64,000 bases of DNA from Calliopum simillimum (GCA_951812925.1 OX638368.1:120923309-120987308), one strand, 5' to 3'. Shown: positions 1 to 12,182, counted from the stretch's first letter. Program-made: numbers and translations. The notes: generated by a model from the letters alone, not told the origin.

Positions 1-1351
1 TACATAATCATATTTTATATTGTTTTTCTTCCTAGAAAACGTTATTGTTTGGCATTTATCAAGATTTAGATGCAAGTTATTTTTAAAGCACCACGTTTCA
101 AATGATTTCAAATCAGACTGAAGCACAACAGTATCGTTATTTTCCCACACGGACTTAAAAATTTTCAAATCATCCGCGTAAATTAGCAAATTAGGGTTTT
201 TAATGATATGGGTTACATCATTTATAGCCCAGATAAATAGTAACGGTCCTAGGTGACTACCTTGTGGGACACCTGAAGTCGCCGTAAAGGAAGAAGGTAA
301 CACTTTACGAAATCTTACTTGACATGATCGATCTAATAAATAAGATTCAATCCAGCCGATGAAGATGGAAGGAAATCCAAGTTTTTCTAATTTAAACATA
401 GTTAAACTATGTGGTAGCTTATCAAATGCTTTACTAAAGTCTGTGTAGACGCAGTCAACTTGGCAGCCAGAGTCTAGTGAACTCAAAGCGAAAGAAGAAA
501 AATCAAGAAGGTTCCAGGTTGTAGATCTACCATTAACAAATCCATGCTTACGTGTTGAAATGATTTCACTGCAGTGGACTTTGACTTGATCATAGATAAT
601 CTTTTCAAAAAGTTTGGGAATTACCGATAACTTAGCTATTGGTCGACAGTTAAACACATCACTTTTACATCCCTTTTTAAATATAGGACTTATAAACGAT
701 TTTTTCCATTGTTTAGGAAAATAGCTATCATTTAAAGATTTATTAAATAAAAAACTGAACGACTGGCTCAAAATTGAGCTACAATTAACAAGTACTATGG
801 CAGGTATGCCATCAGGTCGTGGGCAAGAATTATCTTTAACTGATAAAATATATTTCACTATAAGCTCAGGTGAAAATGAAAACTCAGTCATTGAAACTAT
901 TGGATCATTATCCATGTATTCGAAATAATTTGCATCAGGAGAAAATTGATCTGTTGAAAATGATTTTTTGAACAAGTCGGCAAACAGCTCGGCAATAATT
1001 TTAGAGTTATTTGTATACCCTTCCGATGCCTTGAATTCGGACGGAAACCCGTCCGAGTTTTTTCTAGAATTAATAAAACCCCAAAAGTTTTTGGGGTCTT
1101 GTAAAATATTCAACTTCATTTTATTCATATAATCATAATAAGCTGAAGCTGATTTCAATTTAAATTCCTGAAACAAACGATCGTATGTCTCAAGGTCATT
1201 TTGATTTTGACTGCTGACGTATTTTTTCCAAGCTCTATTTCGACAATTTCGTATTTTTTTCAACTCTTTCGAATACCAGGGGTATGATGAATTATCGAGT
1301 TTTTTTATAGTACTTGGTACAGACAATGATATTGCTAAAGATAGTTCACTG
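1..1351 (-). pseudogene. LINE reverse transcriptase domain, partial
   Basis: From about 1350 the minus strand reads openly through PWYSKELKKIRN, DPKNFWGFIN, CPRPDGIPA, FPKQWKKS, NCRPIA, the RT motif TDFSKAFDKLPHS (about 455-405), SGVPQGSHLGPLLF, and the catalytic YADD box at 180-169. I see no stop codon in the pieces I translated, so this half is better kept than the endonuclease half. It has no start codon of its own because it continues the endonuclease frame after a frameshift near 1350. The thumb and 3' end lie outside the window. Confidence 0.85.
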
Positions 1352-2162
1352 TAAAAAAGGTAATACAGGTATCTAGGCAATTGTCATTGAAAACATTTAG
1401 CATGTTGCTTAGCTTGTTTTCCAAAATAGCATTCAGCTTCACAAAGTCAGCTTTTTTAAAATTATATTCAAAAATTTTAGTCGGTGAATTTGATTCAAGT
1501 AAATTATTATTGTCGATTTGAAATAAAATACTCAATGGAGGATGATAGGCATCAACCACAGATAGGGCATGGAAAGCATTTTCGACTACGATATTGTTAC
1601 TATCAGTAGCCAAAACGAAGTCAAGTTGTCGCCCATGAACATTTTTTATACAACTAATTTGTTGTAAATTGGTTAAAATTTCATCAACAAAAATATGTGT
1701 CATCCTCAGATAAAGTCCATTTAAGGCCAGGTAAATTAAAATCACCCAACAATAAAATGTCGTCGTTATCGTAGAGCTCACTGATAATAGTACCTACGGC
1801 AGATTGTCATAGACTTCAGTAATACTATCAGAAGGTATATAAGCGTTAAAAATGTATAAAAAAGATTTTCTAAGTAAAACTTTAACGCAGATAATCTCCA
1901 AATCAGGCGCACAAGGTATTTCGACCAGTGAACTTGTCAAATAATTTTTAATAGCTATAAGTACACCTCCACTAACAGGGGAGAAATCATCCTTATATAT
2001 ATCCCTTCTACAAACATTAAAAGTATGGTCAAACAGCTCTGTACTCAGTATATTTTTATTTAACCAAGTCTCAGTAAAAATAATTGTATCATCAGAGAAA
2101 TTCTGAGTTTCTAAAAAAACTTCATGCGTCTTAGACCGTACATTTTGGTAATAAAGGGACAA
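1352..2162 (-). pseudogene. LINE endonuclease domain, frameshifted
   Basis: The first frame (2162-1794) contains YYQNVRSKT, FTETWLN and GGVLIAIKN, the N-terminal landmarks of LINE AP-endonucleases that nick target DNA to prime reverse transcription. A second frame around 1800-1690 carries GDFNLPGLKW, the conserved GDFN block. A third frame (1781-1335) carries RQLDFVLA and VDAYHPPL, near the domain end. The three pieces are collinear but in different frames, so at least two indels separate them. The start at 2162 reads directly into the endonuclease, with no leader domain. Confidence 0.8.
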
Positions 2163-2196
2163 TCTACTTAGTTTTTTGGAATCAAACGCTGAGGAG

Positions 2197-2930
2197 GTGC
2201 CACGCTCTCTTGTCCGAGTTCGTCTAGTTTTAGTTTAGAGCGTGCATTTATAGTTTTTAGTATTTGAGCAAAGTTTGGCTGGATTATCTCAAAAAACTCT
2301 TCAGTAAAGCATTTTGAAACTTTTGCTTATACGGGAAGTGCCACGCCCCCTTGTCCGATTTCACCCAAATTTTGTTGAGAGCATTCATTTATGATTCTTA
2401 GTGTCTGAGTCAAATTTGGTTTGAATATCTCAAAAAACGCTTTCAGTATAGTGTTTTGAAGCTTTTGCTTATATGGGAGGTGCCACGCCCTCTCGCGCAA
2501 ATTTGTATAGTTTTTTTCCAAAGCTTGCGCTTACAATTTTTAGTATTTATGCGTATTTTGGTTGCATTGTGGTGAAAAATACTCCTAAAATTGCATTTTG
2601 AATATATTTTTTGTATGGGCGGTAGGCGTGTCCGTTAACCGATTTCGCTCATTTTCAATCCCCCGAGTTATCTTTGATGACGGAGGCAGTGTACTAAATT
2701 TCATTGAATTATCTTGCTCAGTTTTCCCAAAACGTGTATTTCAACACACAGCCAGCCACCCAGCCAGCCAGACAGACGGACATGACTATATCGACTTAAG
2801 AGGTGACGCTGATCAAGAATATATATACTTTTCTATAACTGCCACGCCACCTTCTCTGCGTTACAAATGGAAAGACAAAGTGAATATACCCTGGGTGTAA
2901 GGTATAAAAACCGGGTGGCATCACCGAAGG
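2197..2930. repeat. Tandem ~140-bp GTGCCACGCC repeat plus dispersed fly repeat
   Basis: The box GTGCCACG recurs at about 2198, 2339 and 2480, and a diverged GGCGGTAGGCGTG follows near 2620, giving a period near 140 bp over about four units. Each unit also contains TTTGAGCAAA/TTTGAGTCAAA-like and ATCTCAAAAAAC blocks. The array runs into a CAGCCAGCC-rich stretch and a GATCAAGAATATATATAC segment that resembles common dispersed repeats of fly genomes (recognised from memory, not searched). Open frames here (for example 2598-2900) follow the repeat and are not gene-like. Confidence 0.7.
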
Positions 2931-2984
2931 TTCTGTAAAATTTTGAAAAGGTTTTATATAAATATAATTTAAATTAGGTTTCAA

Positions 2985-5600
2985 AGGAACAGATTGGGAC
3001 TTTCAAGTATTTAAGCCACATTTGACGAATAAGTGATATGCTACATAGTTATATAGCTTCAAAAAATGGCAAAAAACGACTTTTTTTGGTCTTTTGGTTA
3101 CAATATCTCATAAACTATACACGATAGAGCAAGTCTGAGGTTGAATTTGCGTTTAGCATTGCAAAACACATTGATTTTGATTATTTTAAAAGGAGCAGCT
3201 AAGATTTCAAATAAAGTTGATTTTTACTCAGTGAACGATTACAAATAAAGGGGCATTGTTCGTTTTTTGTGGCATTTTCATGCAACCTATCGTTTGTTCA
3301 GGAGCAGTGTGTCATGTAGAAGCTCTGGCTAAGTATCTGTATTAAATAGTTAAAATATCAAATTTTAAATTTAACCATGGTTTTGAGCAACAGGACATTT
3401 AATGGTAAATTTTTTTCGAGACTCACGCATAAAAACTTTCTTTTGCGACAATCTGTAGTAGCGAATTATATAAATAATTTCTGCAAATATGTCATTATTA
3501 TTTCTGACAGTGTGCATGTATTTATATGCAACTTTGACACTTGTCGTTGCATAAACTTCTGATACCAATAATTAAGTGAGTGGATCTAGTGGGTGCCAAT
3601 GGAAACGTTGGTGCTGTATGCTACATTGGCACTCAAACTTTCTGCTGTGCAGTTAATGCATTCTCAATTTGTTTATTGCATGCAGCAGTAAAAGTGACGT
3701 TGCAAACGGAAATGTAAAGTGCATTTTCAAGTATTTTAAAATTTTTGCAGTAACTGCGGTAAATCAATTCCAGTATATTTAATTAACTTGCAACTGTATT
3801 AAATGCGCACATTAAAAGCTATAAAAGAGACTTTGTTTTCTTCTTTTTTACAAAAACGACATATTTGTATACATAAATTTATTTCCCAAGCGTTTAGTAT
3901 ACGCTATTTTGTCTAATTTTAGTGTCGTATGTAGAAGGTATTGAAAATTTTGCCACTGATAAAAATAAAAAGAACATGCAAAAATCTCTTCATAAGGATT
4001 TTGCTGTTTAAACTGACAATGAGTGAATTTCGAATTTAAAAATTCGCATCCTTTACAAAATTTCGTAAGGAAGCCATCGAAACAAAATTTAGAAGCTTCC
4101 AAATGTAAGTACTGATAACTTCATCAATCAAAAGGGTTTTCTTTTTAGTATTTTTAGCATTTTATTTTATTCTTTTTTGGCTCCATCTGCTTCTTATCTT
4201 GTTTTTGTTTTTGTTTTCTCCTTTATTATTCTTTGTATGTTATTGTACTAAAGCTTTTGTAGGCTGCAGATTACATTCCTAAGAATGTCTGAATTGGATG
4301 CTATGCCTTAGGCATACAACTGTCGGTTTTTCGTTTTGTTCATAAATTGAAATCCAATAGTAAGGCTGACAGACAACACGAAAAACAAACGTAGAAACAG
4401 TTGCGGTAGTGAATATGGAGATTTGAATGTTTAAATATATTCGTATATGGGTTATTTCAAGAAAATAATGCAAAAATTTAGCTACAAAATTTCATTGGTA
4501 ATTTGACACCGCTTCGAGTAACGCTTAATCTTGTGATTAAAAATCGACTTAAACTGTTATACCTTAATGCAACGGAAGTGTTGAACAATATTTTGATATC
4601 CAAAAACTTCAGCATATAGAAATTTGTAAGATTTTCATAAAAACTCTCATGCGATTTTTATAAACTTTCATGCTATTGGAATGTCGTCAGGGTTGGGCCG
4701 CTGTCAGGGTTGGGCCACTGCTATTTCTCGTATATGACACATTTTGTCATCTGTGTTATAGCGTTGAATTGTTGTTCTCGATGCTAGAAAACTTTTTTAA
4801 GCATTACTTGTCACTGGGATTGTCAGTAAAAATTTTTGTGCCTTCGGGTAGTTTTCGATAGTTCAAAAAATTTTGTAATAGCAGTGAAAAATGACTCGAA
4901 ACTTGGAAAAGAACAATGCCACCGAAAAAGTTAGTATATATATCTATTAAGGGGTGAACCATTATCAAGTTCCCAAAGGGAAAATTCGATTCCCTAGCCT
5001 GTTCACTTGTAGTATTGAGCGGTCGAAAAACACGCTTGTCGTCAGGGTTGGGCCACATCAATTTTTATTTAGAATCAGTAAAATAACATCACTGAATCGG
5101 TTTTTCGGAACAGAGAACATTAACATTACATTTTTGGATACCCCCAGAGTTGACACGAACGGCAAAGTAGCCGTACTACGTGAAATGGCACATCTCTCTC
5201 ATGATAGTCAAAATATCTCATGCGATTTTGCAATAAAATTTTGTTATAAAAAAACCATTGCATGGAATAACACATCTCTGTTTCTTTTCATTTTCATTAG
5301 ATTTTCAATGTAAATCTGATTGTTTGGGAAATCAGCAGGAAATGCTGAATGTGTTACACCACAATGCCTTCATTTTGTGAATCGACATACATATGTATGT
5401 GTACATTTTTTTCAAGAGTACATATGTGGGAGTAGAAAGTTTGTTTATTTGCAAGAATGCTGCCTGCTGTTATTTAAGCAAATCACTTTGAACCTTTAAA
5501 CAGATTTTCAATTGAAAAATAATAATGCCACAAAGAAGAAAAAGTTTCCACACATGGCGACACTGGTACAAATGAATTTGGTAAATTCAATTTCTTAAGA
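2985..5600. other. No gene recognised
   Basis: AT-rich sequence with only short, low-complexity reading frames. The one detail noted is a direct repeat of TCAGGGTTGGGCC at about 4687, 4702 and 5043. I see no coding pattern, tRNA or element termini that I can support. Confidence 0.5.
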
Positions 5601-5626
5601 GATATTGTATCAATTGAATTGATTAT

Positions 5627-6499
5627 ACAGGTTTACAAAATAAAAAAATGTCATGGCGTTTTGACCAGACTATGTGTTTCCTGGGGACTTTGGCGTCCTG
5701 AATTTGAATCCGGGGTCCGTTTTTTTGCAGAACGTCTGAGAAAAAAGATTTCAAGGTCATATGGAGGTCAAAATGGGGTTCATGTGTCGTTTAGTGATAA
5801 ATTCGCTAAAACTCTGAAACTAATTTTTTATCATTGAATTCTTATCCCTTAAAAAGAATATGTGATCAAAAAGGCTATCTCGAACTTAGTTTCAGAGATG
5901 TAGCCATCGGAAGATCCGGATGTATCTTCTACCAAAACCGCTATAAGTTGGGAACCCCTGGATGGATTTGAAAAATATTGGTGTCGTATGAAAGGTATTT
6001 TGACAACCTTAAAAATATATGTCATGCGCATATTTTCAATTGGATTCATAGTTTTGGAGATATGACTTTTTTTGAAATTTTTCAATTACAACAACAACAA
6101 ATACATAAACAATACCAAAAACAACAAAATACCTTTCATATGACACCAATATTTTTTAAATCCATCCAGTGGTTCCCAACTTATAGCGGTTTTCATAAAA
6201 GATATATCCGGATCTTCCGATGGCTATATCTTCGAAGCTAGGCCCGAGTAACCCTTCTTGATCACATATTGTTTTTAAGGACGTAAAATTCAATGATATA
6301 AAATAAGTTTCAGAATTTTAGCGTATTTATCACTAAACGACACATGACCATTTTGACCTCTATATGACCTTGAAATCTTTTTTCTCAGACGATCTGGAAA
6401 AAAACGGACCCCGGATTCGGATTCAGGACGTCAAAGTCACTAGGAAACATATAGTCTGGTCAAAACACCATGACATTTTTTTTTTTTTTGTAAACCTGT
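5627..6499. repeat. Palindromic (foldback-type) element, ~0.87 kb
   Basis: The segment opens with ACAGGTTTACAAA and closes with TTTGTAAACCTGT. The two halves are inverted copies over roughly 370 bp each: the left arm blocks near 5645, 5745, 5890 and 5945 reappear reversed near 6470, 6385, 6215 and 6165. The centre (about 6000-6130) holds CAA-rich DNA. TTA or TTAT lies at both edges, which might be a short target duplication, but the exact edge is ambiguous. No transposase is encoded, so this is a non-autonomous DNA element. A single related arm occurs at 9480-9625. Confidence 0.75.
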
Positions 6500-6529
6500 G
6501 TTATTTAAGAGCAGAGTTTCAGAAGAGTT

Positions 6530-7900
6530 TTAAAAATTGAAACTAGTATACATTATTAAAAAATTTTTAGTTTTTTGCACAATTTTGCTTCCGATTAATT
6601 GATAATTTTTTGAATTTTACTATTTACACTAAGCGAATTTTCATAAATATATGAACATCGAAACTCCATAATGTAAATGTACAATTTATCATCTTGTTAT
6701 GGTTTTGAGTATTAAATTCAATATTTTATTTAAACGTACATCATATCATTTTAATGTTTTTTTGTCCACTTCAACTTGCTGCAAATAAAAAATGCTGTCA
6801 TTCTAAAAATATCACATGTCCGCAAACTGACCGCATGAAAATCCACAAAATACGAGCCGAAACTGTTGCTGACATTGGCAGATACACGTGTATGATGATA
6901 ATTGTCTGTGGTGTAGATAGCAATGATAAAAATGTGGGTTACTCGTTAATACAATAGAAACGTTGATAAATTAATTTAAAAGGACAGAGCTATTTTTAAA
7001 ATTTTAAAGATGAAAGTCAATTAACAACTCAAATTCGCTTACAACAAAGAAACGACATGAAAGTTTCAGAAAAATGTGATAAAAAATTGTAAGGGATTAA
7101 TTAAAAATAAGTTGTGTTTATCAGCAGTAGCCTTGAAACATAGCTAAACAGCTGACTTATCATTGGACATGTGAAACGAAAAGGCTTAAAATATTGCGCA
7201 ATATTGAATAAACATCATACGCTACCAGCCAGCGAAAATCTTTGCAATGAGCAGTAACAAACGGGAAATAATAAGAAATAACAGTAGCGATAGTCTACAG
7301 TAAAACATGAAAAATCCAAAGAAATTTTTGTGTCCTGATAGTACTTGACTTAACTAGCAAAATCCTATCTGAAATTTGTTAGTTTGGCTCCATGTCAGAT
7401 TTCATGTACATTTTCTACGGCTATGTCTCGTAAAGGAAAGAAAGTGTTAAAAAAACTGACCAGAAAAAACTGCGTCTTAGACCACAAATCACAAAAATGC
7501 CGGAAAATTATACTATTTCTGGCCATAGCTACCAAACCGTTCTGGATTTTGCTAACCAATTAAACGAAAATTGTAGCCAAAACTACATACATTTTGGATA
7601 AAATTTGTATTTCCAAGCATATACGTTTCTCGTGGGTATTTTTTTCTGGTTTATAATGGGTTCAAAAATTCTAAAAAAATATTCTATGGACAATTTTGCA
7701 GGATATAATGGGTTAAGACGTTCTAGAAAATTATTCCTAGTGTGATTTCATGATGATCTTGGAAGCCATCCCGTTTTATTTCTATCTTCCTTCCTTTTGT
7801 ACACAAAAAGCAATTGCAGTTTAAATTAAGTATTCCCTTCTCGAGAGGGAGCATTTGCAATGCCAAATGTTTTTGAGAAAGCAAATTCAATTTCTAGCGT
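6530..7900. other. No gene recognised
   Basis: AT-rich DNA. The longest frame (67 codons at 6754) has no recognisable features. Nothing further is supportable. Confidence 0.5.
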
Positions 7901-7919
7901 GGAACTTTTTTTTTTCTCC

Positions 7920-8535
7920 GATTTTGCTCAAATTTGGCAATATGGTAGATCCGGTGTGCAAGAACAACAATCCGGAACAATTTGGTCCTAGTGCTATTTG
8001 TTGTTAAAATACAGGGTGTTGAAGTTGGCGTTTTTAATCATTTTCTTGAAAATGGTGTTTTTCAAAAATTTATATTGTAGGTTACACTTTAGTTTGTAAA
8101 TTGATAAATCTAAGTTAATGGTCCCATTCATTTTGAAGTGTTCTTTTTATAAAAAAATATTTCTTAGTGAAAAAAATTCTTTTTCACCAAAATTTTTTAC
8201 ACTTATAAATATTTTTGAATTTTTTTTAAAAAACCTCCTTTAGATTTTTTTTAAAAGTACTTTAAATTAAAGCATAATTTAAAAGCTTTGAAATGATGTA
8301 TGACTCAAAATTGGACGCGGACGCTAAATGGGAGTTTTTGGCTTTTGAACGCCCGCGGATGGCAATAATTTTTTTTTTTTTTCTGGGCATAAAATGCTTA
8401 GAATCATCAAGGAAATAAGTGTGAAATTTTTTGGAAAGTTAAAAAAAAATTTTTTTTTTAGTTTTTGAAAAAATTTCAGAAAAAAAAAATTTTCTAAAAT
8501 TATTCAAAAAAAGTTTCCAAAAAAAAATTCATCAG
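7920..8535. repeat. Single arm of the 55.6-kb palindrome family
   Basis: Starting near GATTTTGCTCAAATTTGGC, this stretch matches the left arm of the palindrome at 55585-56740 block by block: the GGTAGATCCGGTGT box, CAGGGTGTTGAAGTTGGCG, the TTCTTTTTATAAAAAAAT stretch and the GGCTTTTGAACGCCCGC box near 8340. No inverted partner arm follows; instead the 180-bp repeats begin at 8541. It is therefore a half element, either truncated or interrupted. Confidence 0.65.
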
Positions 8536-8540
8536 ATGGG

Positions 8541-9425
8541 TGCAGTTTCTTTTTCTAATGCCAGGATTCTATCCTTGAAAATAGGGACTTTTCATACTGA
8601 GGACCCAATATAGTTACTTGGTCACATGGCCACGGAACACTGAGACATGAGTGGATTCCAATGAAACCAAATGGGATCTACAGAACATAAAACAGTGTTT
8701 GAGACAATAAATCAATTAAGTGCAGTTTCTTTTTACTAATGCCAGGATTTTATCCTTGAAAATTAAAACTTATCATTCTAAAAATCCAATATAGTCACGT
8801 GGCCATGGACCAGTGAAACATAAATGAATTCCAATGAAACCAAATGGAATTCATAGAATATAGATCAGTGTTTGAAACAATATATCAATTGAGTGCAGTT
8901 TCTCTTTGCTAATGCCAAAATTCTGTCCTTGAAAATAGGGACTTTTCATACTATGAACCTAATATGGCTACAAGGTCATTTGGCGATGGACCACTAAGAC
9001 ATGAGTGGATTCCAATGAAACCAAATGGCGTCTATAGAACATGAAACAGTGTTTGAAAAAATATATCAATTCAGCATAGTTTCCTTTTCTAATGCCAGGA
9101 TGTTTTCCTTAAAAATAAGGACTTTTCGGACTTAGAATATGAATGTGCTCTGATTGAACTGAGTGACTATCAGTTGCGTGGTGACAAATCAATGAAACCT
9201 TACAATTTTTTTTAAACTTGCGAAAACTTTACAAAAACCAGTTTTGTTCCGAATTGACTATATGTATTGGCCCAAGCGGCAGAAAACTACCCCAACCATA
9301 ACTCAAAAACCGTTTGAGATATCTAAAAAATTCTAACGGATTTTTCTGATTAGGCCCAAAGTAGCCTGTGTTCTAAAATTCACAAAAAAATTTCAACGGG
9401 TTGAGTTTATTTCAACGATACTCGA
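8541..9425 (+). repeat. Block of ~180-bp tandem units with a conserved tail
   Basis: Units begin with a TGCAGTTTCTTTTTCTAATG-like box at 8541, 8721, 8894 and about 9073 (spacing 180, 173 and 179). Shared internal landmarks are CTTGAAAATAGGGACTTTTC, GGTCACATGGCCA and ATTCCAATGAAACCAAATGG. The fourth unit breaks off near 9150. A non-repeated tail follows (9200-9425) with TTGGCCCAAG and AACCGTTTGAGATAT. The same units and tail occur inverted at 21940-22810, so the block behaves as one mobile unit rather than a local satellite. Confidence 0.75.
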
Positions 9426-9479
9426 ATATTTATTTTTTAAGACCAGTTTATTTTACTAAGCTTTTAGATCTTAGATAGA

Positions 9480-9625
9480 ATATACGTATGTAATCAAAAA
9501 GTGTCGCTCGAATCTATTTTTGCAAACATAGCCATCGGAATAACCGGATATATGTAGGTTAAAAAAAAAAATTGCGGGATTAGGAGGAAACCTCTGGGTG
9601 GATTTCAAAAATATTGTTGTTATAT
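9480..9625. repeat. Half-arm related to the 5.6-kb palindrome
   Basis: The text around the boxes AGCCATCGGAATAACCGG and GTGGATTTCAAAAATATTG matches the inner arm of the 5627-6499 palindrome (AGCCATCGGAAGATCCGG, GATGGATTTGAAAAATATTG). Only one orientation is present, and it abuts the Helitron-like terminus at 9632. Confidence 0.55.
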
Positions 9626-9769
9626 AAAAGACTAGCTGTTTTACCCGGCGTTGCACGGGTTTTAATAAAAAGAAAGGTTGCACAAAAAAGCTAATAACGA
9701 AAACTATTTTTATTTTTTAAAACAATGTGCCACAAACAGATGCTCCGATATATTTTTTTTTTTATCGGT

Positions 9770-10085
9770 AAAATTCCAAAAGTATCGCAAAATATTAAAA
9801 AATACATTGAAGAAATCGGTAAGAGTTCAAGTTTATGGAAAAACGTCCAGAATATCGGTAAATGTTCAAAAGTATCGAAAAACACCGAAGAAATCGATAA
9901 AAGCCCAAATGTATCGAAAAACATCTTAAATATCGGAAAAAGTCTAAAAGTATAGAAGAACATCTAAAGTATAGGTAAAAGTTCAAATATAACGAAAAAC
10001 ATCCAAAATGTCGGTAAAGGTCCAAAAATGTCGAAAAACATCCTAAAATCGGTAAAAGTCCAAAAGTATTGGAAAAAATCGAAGA
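9770..10085. repeat. Minisatellite, ~36-bp units (left part)
   Basis: Degenerate units combine ATCGGTAAAAGTCCAAA and GTATCGAAAAACATC, repeating about every 36 bp with drift. All reading frames across it are by-products of the repeat. The same unit resumes at 12430 beyond the Penelope-like element, so the two stretches were probably one array inside a Helitron-like element. Confidence 0.8.
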
Positions 10086-10283
10086 AATAATAATAATACT
10101 TGATTCTTATTGTATTATTATGATAAATGGCATGTTAAAGACTAAGTTCTTCTAAGTTTTAAGAGTGATGTAGACAGCAGTGGGCCATGTTTTTATTTTC
10201 GGTTATAAAATGGTGAAAAATTCAAATTTTTCAAAAATTTTTTTTTAATCATGGTGATATTTTGTTCGACCTTATGATTTTAA

Positions 10284-10352
10284 AATTTTTTTATCTAAGT
10301 TTCTTCAGGCTCTAGGTCAGTTCCAAATAAAACTCTTTTTTGTTTTAATGAA
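10284..10352 (+). repeat. Left terminal inverted repeat of the Penelope-like element
   Basis: It includes the blocks TTTCTTCAGGCTCTAGGTCA and CCAAATAAAACTC. Read against the reverse complement of 12183-12251 it matches over about 65 bases with hardly any difference, including the trailing AATGAA. Confidence 0.85.
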
Positions 10353-10370
10353 GGCCGTAATAATATATTA

Positions 10371-11912
10371 GTGGAGAAACTATACAAAGCGAATATAATT
10401 AGTGATATTGACAAATACAGATTAATAACGAACGTAGCTACTGCACCTAGAATTTACGGGCTACCCAAAATGCACAAAGAAGGAAGACCTCTTAGACCTA
10501 TTTGTTCTTCAATTAACTCGCCATCTTACGGACTATGCAAATTTGTGATACAAATTTTAAAGAAAATGACGTTAGATTCCAAATACAACATTAAAGATGC
10601 AGTTGAATTTAAGACTCGCGTAAACGACACACACATTTCCGATGACGAAGTATTAATATCGTTTGATGTTATATCATTATTCCCCAGCATCCCGGTTAAT
10701 GTAGCAATTGATATTATAAGGAAAAAATGGAATACAATAACAAAATATACGGACATAAAAGAAGATTTATTTTTTGACATTTTAACGTTTTGTATCAAAG
10801 ATAATAGGTATTTTAAATATAAAGACAAAGTCTATGAACAACTTAGAGGAATGCCAATGGGATCTCCAGCATCACCAGTCATCGCAGATATAGTTATGGA
10901 GGAACTATTGGACCACACAATGGAAAAATTAAACGTAAAACCCAGACTTTTGACCAAATACGTGGACGACCTTTTCTGTATAATTCAACGAACGGAAGTT
11001 GAAGAAACACTGAAAACACTTAACAATTTCCACAGACGAATACAATTTACTTACGAACTGGAGAAAGACAAAGAATTACCCTATTTGGACACATTAATAA
11101 TAAAAAAGGAAAATAAAATAATAATTGACTGGTACCAAAAACCCACAGCATCGGGTCGAATTATAAATTTTCATTCAAAACACCCTAAGCACGTTATAAT
11201 GAACACCGCGAATAATTTTGTTAGGAGAGTTCTGAAAGTAAGCGATAAACAATACCATGGAAAAAACATAAAAAGAATCAGCGAAATACTTCAAAAAAAC
11301 AGCTTTACATATAAAACTACGATGGACATTATAAAAAACGCGACTAAAACGCTTGATAAAGGAATCTTGGATAAACCAGCAAAAATATACAAGTCATTGG
11401 CACATGTTCCGGGCTTTTCTGATAGAATTGTACATTCCGACATTTACGATAAAAATAAAATCAGCATCGCTTTAAAAACCAATAACACACTAAAACAACT
11501 ATTCTCAAACACGAAATCAAAACTAGACAATTTAGACAAATCAAATTTGATTTACAGGATAGGATGCAATGGAGACGGATCCAACATATGTAGTAAAATA
11601 TATGTTGGAACAACAAAATCAAAACTACGGACAAGATTAGCTGCACACAAATCGGACTACAAGACAAGAAAAGGATTATTGGACAATAAAACAGCACTTG
11701 CGGCGCACTGTGCTACCATGGGACACTCTCCCAACATAGAAGAAACAAAAATATTGCAACAAGAGACAAACTACAAAAAACGATACACAATAGAAATGTT
11801 ACATATAATCAACACACCATCAAACATAAGGCTAAACTACAAAACAGACACCGAAAAATGCGCGCAAACATACAGACACATAATCAGGAAACATAACAAA
11901 ACAACAAGTTAA
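10371..11912 (+). CDS. Penelope-like reverse transcriptase/GIY-YIG endonuclease, 5'-truncated
   Basis: The frame is open from just after an in-frame stop at 10327; the nominal start at 10371 is a GTG, so no genuine start codon is present. RT landmarks in order: RIYGLPKMHK, RPICSSINSPSY, LISFDVISLFPSIP (motif A, about residues 95-108), RGMPMGSPASPVIAD (motif B), KYVDDLFCI (motif C, catalytic DD) and ELPYLDTLI. HPKHVIMNTANNFVRRVL is typical of Penelope proteins. The C-terminus has the GIY-YIG nuclease: YRIGC, then YVGTTKSKLRTRLAAHKSD and ALAAHC. Full-length proteins of this family are longer (about 800 residues), so an N-terminal region is missing. With no internal stop, the copy is young or was recently functional. 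Confidence 0.9.
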   Translation: MEKLYKANIISDIDKYRLITNVATAPRIYGLPKMHKEGRPLRPICSSINSPSYGLCKFVIQILKKMTLDSKYNIKDAVEFKTRVNDTHISDDEVLISFDVISLFPSIPVNVAIDIIRKKWNTITKYTDIKEDLFFDILTFCIKDNRYFKYKDKVYEQLRGMPMGSPASPVIADIVMEELLDHTMEKLNVKPRLLTKYVDDLFCIIQRTEVEETLKTLNNFHRRIQFTYELEKDKELPYLDTLIIKKENKIIIDWYQKPTASGRIINFHSKHPKHVIMNTANNFVRRVLKVSDKQYHGKNIKRISEILQKNSFTYKTTMDIIKNATKTLDKGILDKPAKIYKSLAHVPGFSDRIVHSDIYDKNKISIALKTNNTLKQLFSNTKSKLDNLDKSNLIYRIGCNGDGSNICSKIYVGTTKSKLRTRLAAHKSDYKTRKGLLDNKTALAAHCATMGHSPNIEETKILQQETNYKKRYTIEMLHIINTPSNIRLNYKTDTEKCAQTYRHIIRKHNKTTS

Positions 11913-12122
11913 AAATTATGCGTCACCCACGAAACAAAACAAAACAACAATTTAGTTAACAAACGACACTCACTAAACGCGGGTATAATTGTTACTCAAT
12001 GTAAGCTGTATTTTTCAATTAATATAAATTTTTAAAATTCTTAATATTGTTAAATTATAAATTTGTGTTAATTTGTGTTTTTTATTGTTTTATGAATTAT
12101 AATTTTAGTGTAAAATTCTTTC

Positions 12123-12151
12123 CTGAAGACGAACACCGAAGGAGTTCGAAA
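12123..12151 (+). other. Hammerhead-ribozyme-like motif in the Penelope 3' region
   Basis: CTGAAGA (12123-12129) matches the hammerhead core CUGANGA. GAAC (12131-12134) can pair with GTTC (12144-12147), and GAAA (12148-12151) follows, giving core, stem II, GAAA. One extra C (12130) between core and stem departs from the canonical form and could pair with the G of GAAA. Hammerheads are known in Penelope-like elements. I could not assign stem III or the cleavage site, so activity is doubtful. Confidence 0.4.
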
Positions 12152-12182
12152 TATTGAAAAAATTAAACAAAAACAAATTTAT

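Larger units (their letters stand above)
1..2162 (-). mobile_element. CR1/Jockey-like non-LTR retrotransposon remnant (ORF2)
   Basis: Read on the minus strand, this stretch encodes an apurinic-type endonuclease (2162 down to about 1350) followed by a reverse transcriptase (about 1350 down to 1), in the order expected for ORF2 of a LINE. The RT runs off the window start, so the 3' end is not seen. At least three frame breaks (near 1795, 1690 and 1350) show the copy is dead. No ORF1 is visible upstream of 2162, where a different repeat begins at about 2197, so the copy is probably 5'-truncated. Clade assignment rests on motif wording only. Confidence 0.85.

Noticed and set aside
2598..2900. 100-codon plus-strand frame
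   Set aside because: It spans a dispersed fly repeat (CAGCCAGCC region) and has no family features.
8541..9150. Regular repeat-spacer pattern that might suggest a CRISPR array
   Set aside because: Units are ~180 bp, diverged and without unique spacers, and the genome is eukaryotic.
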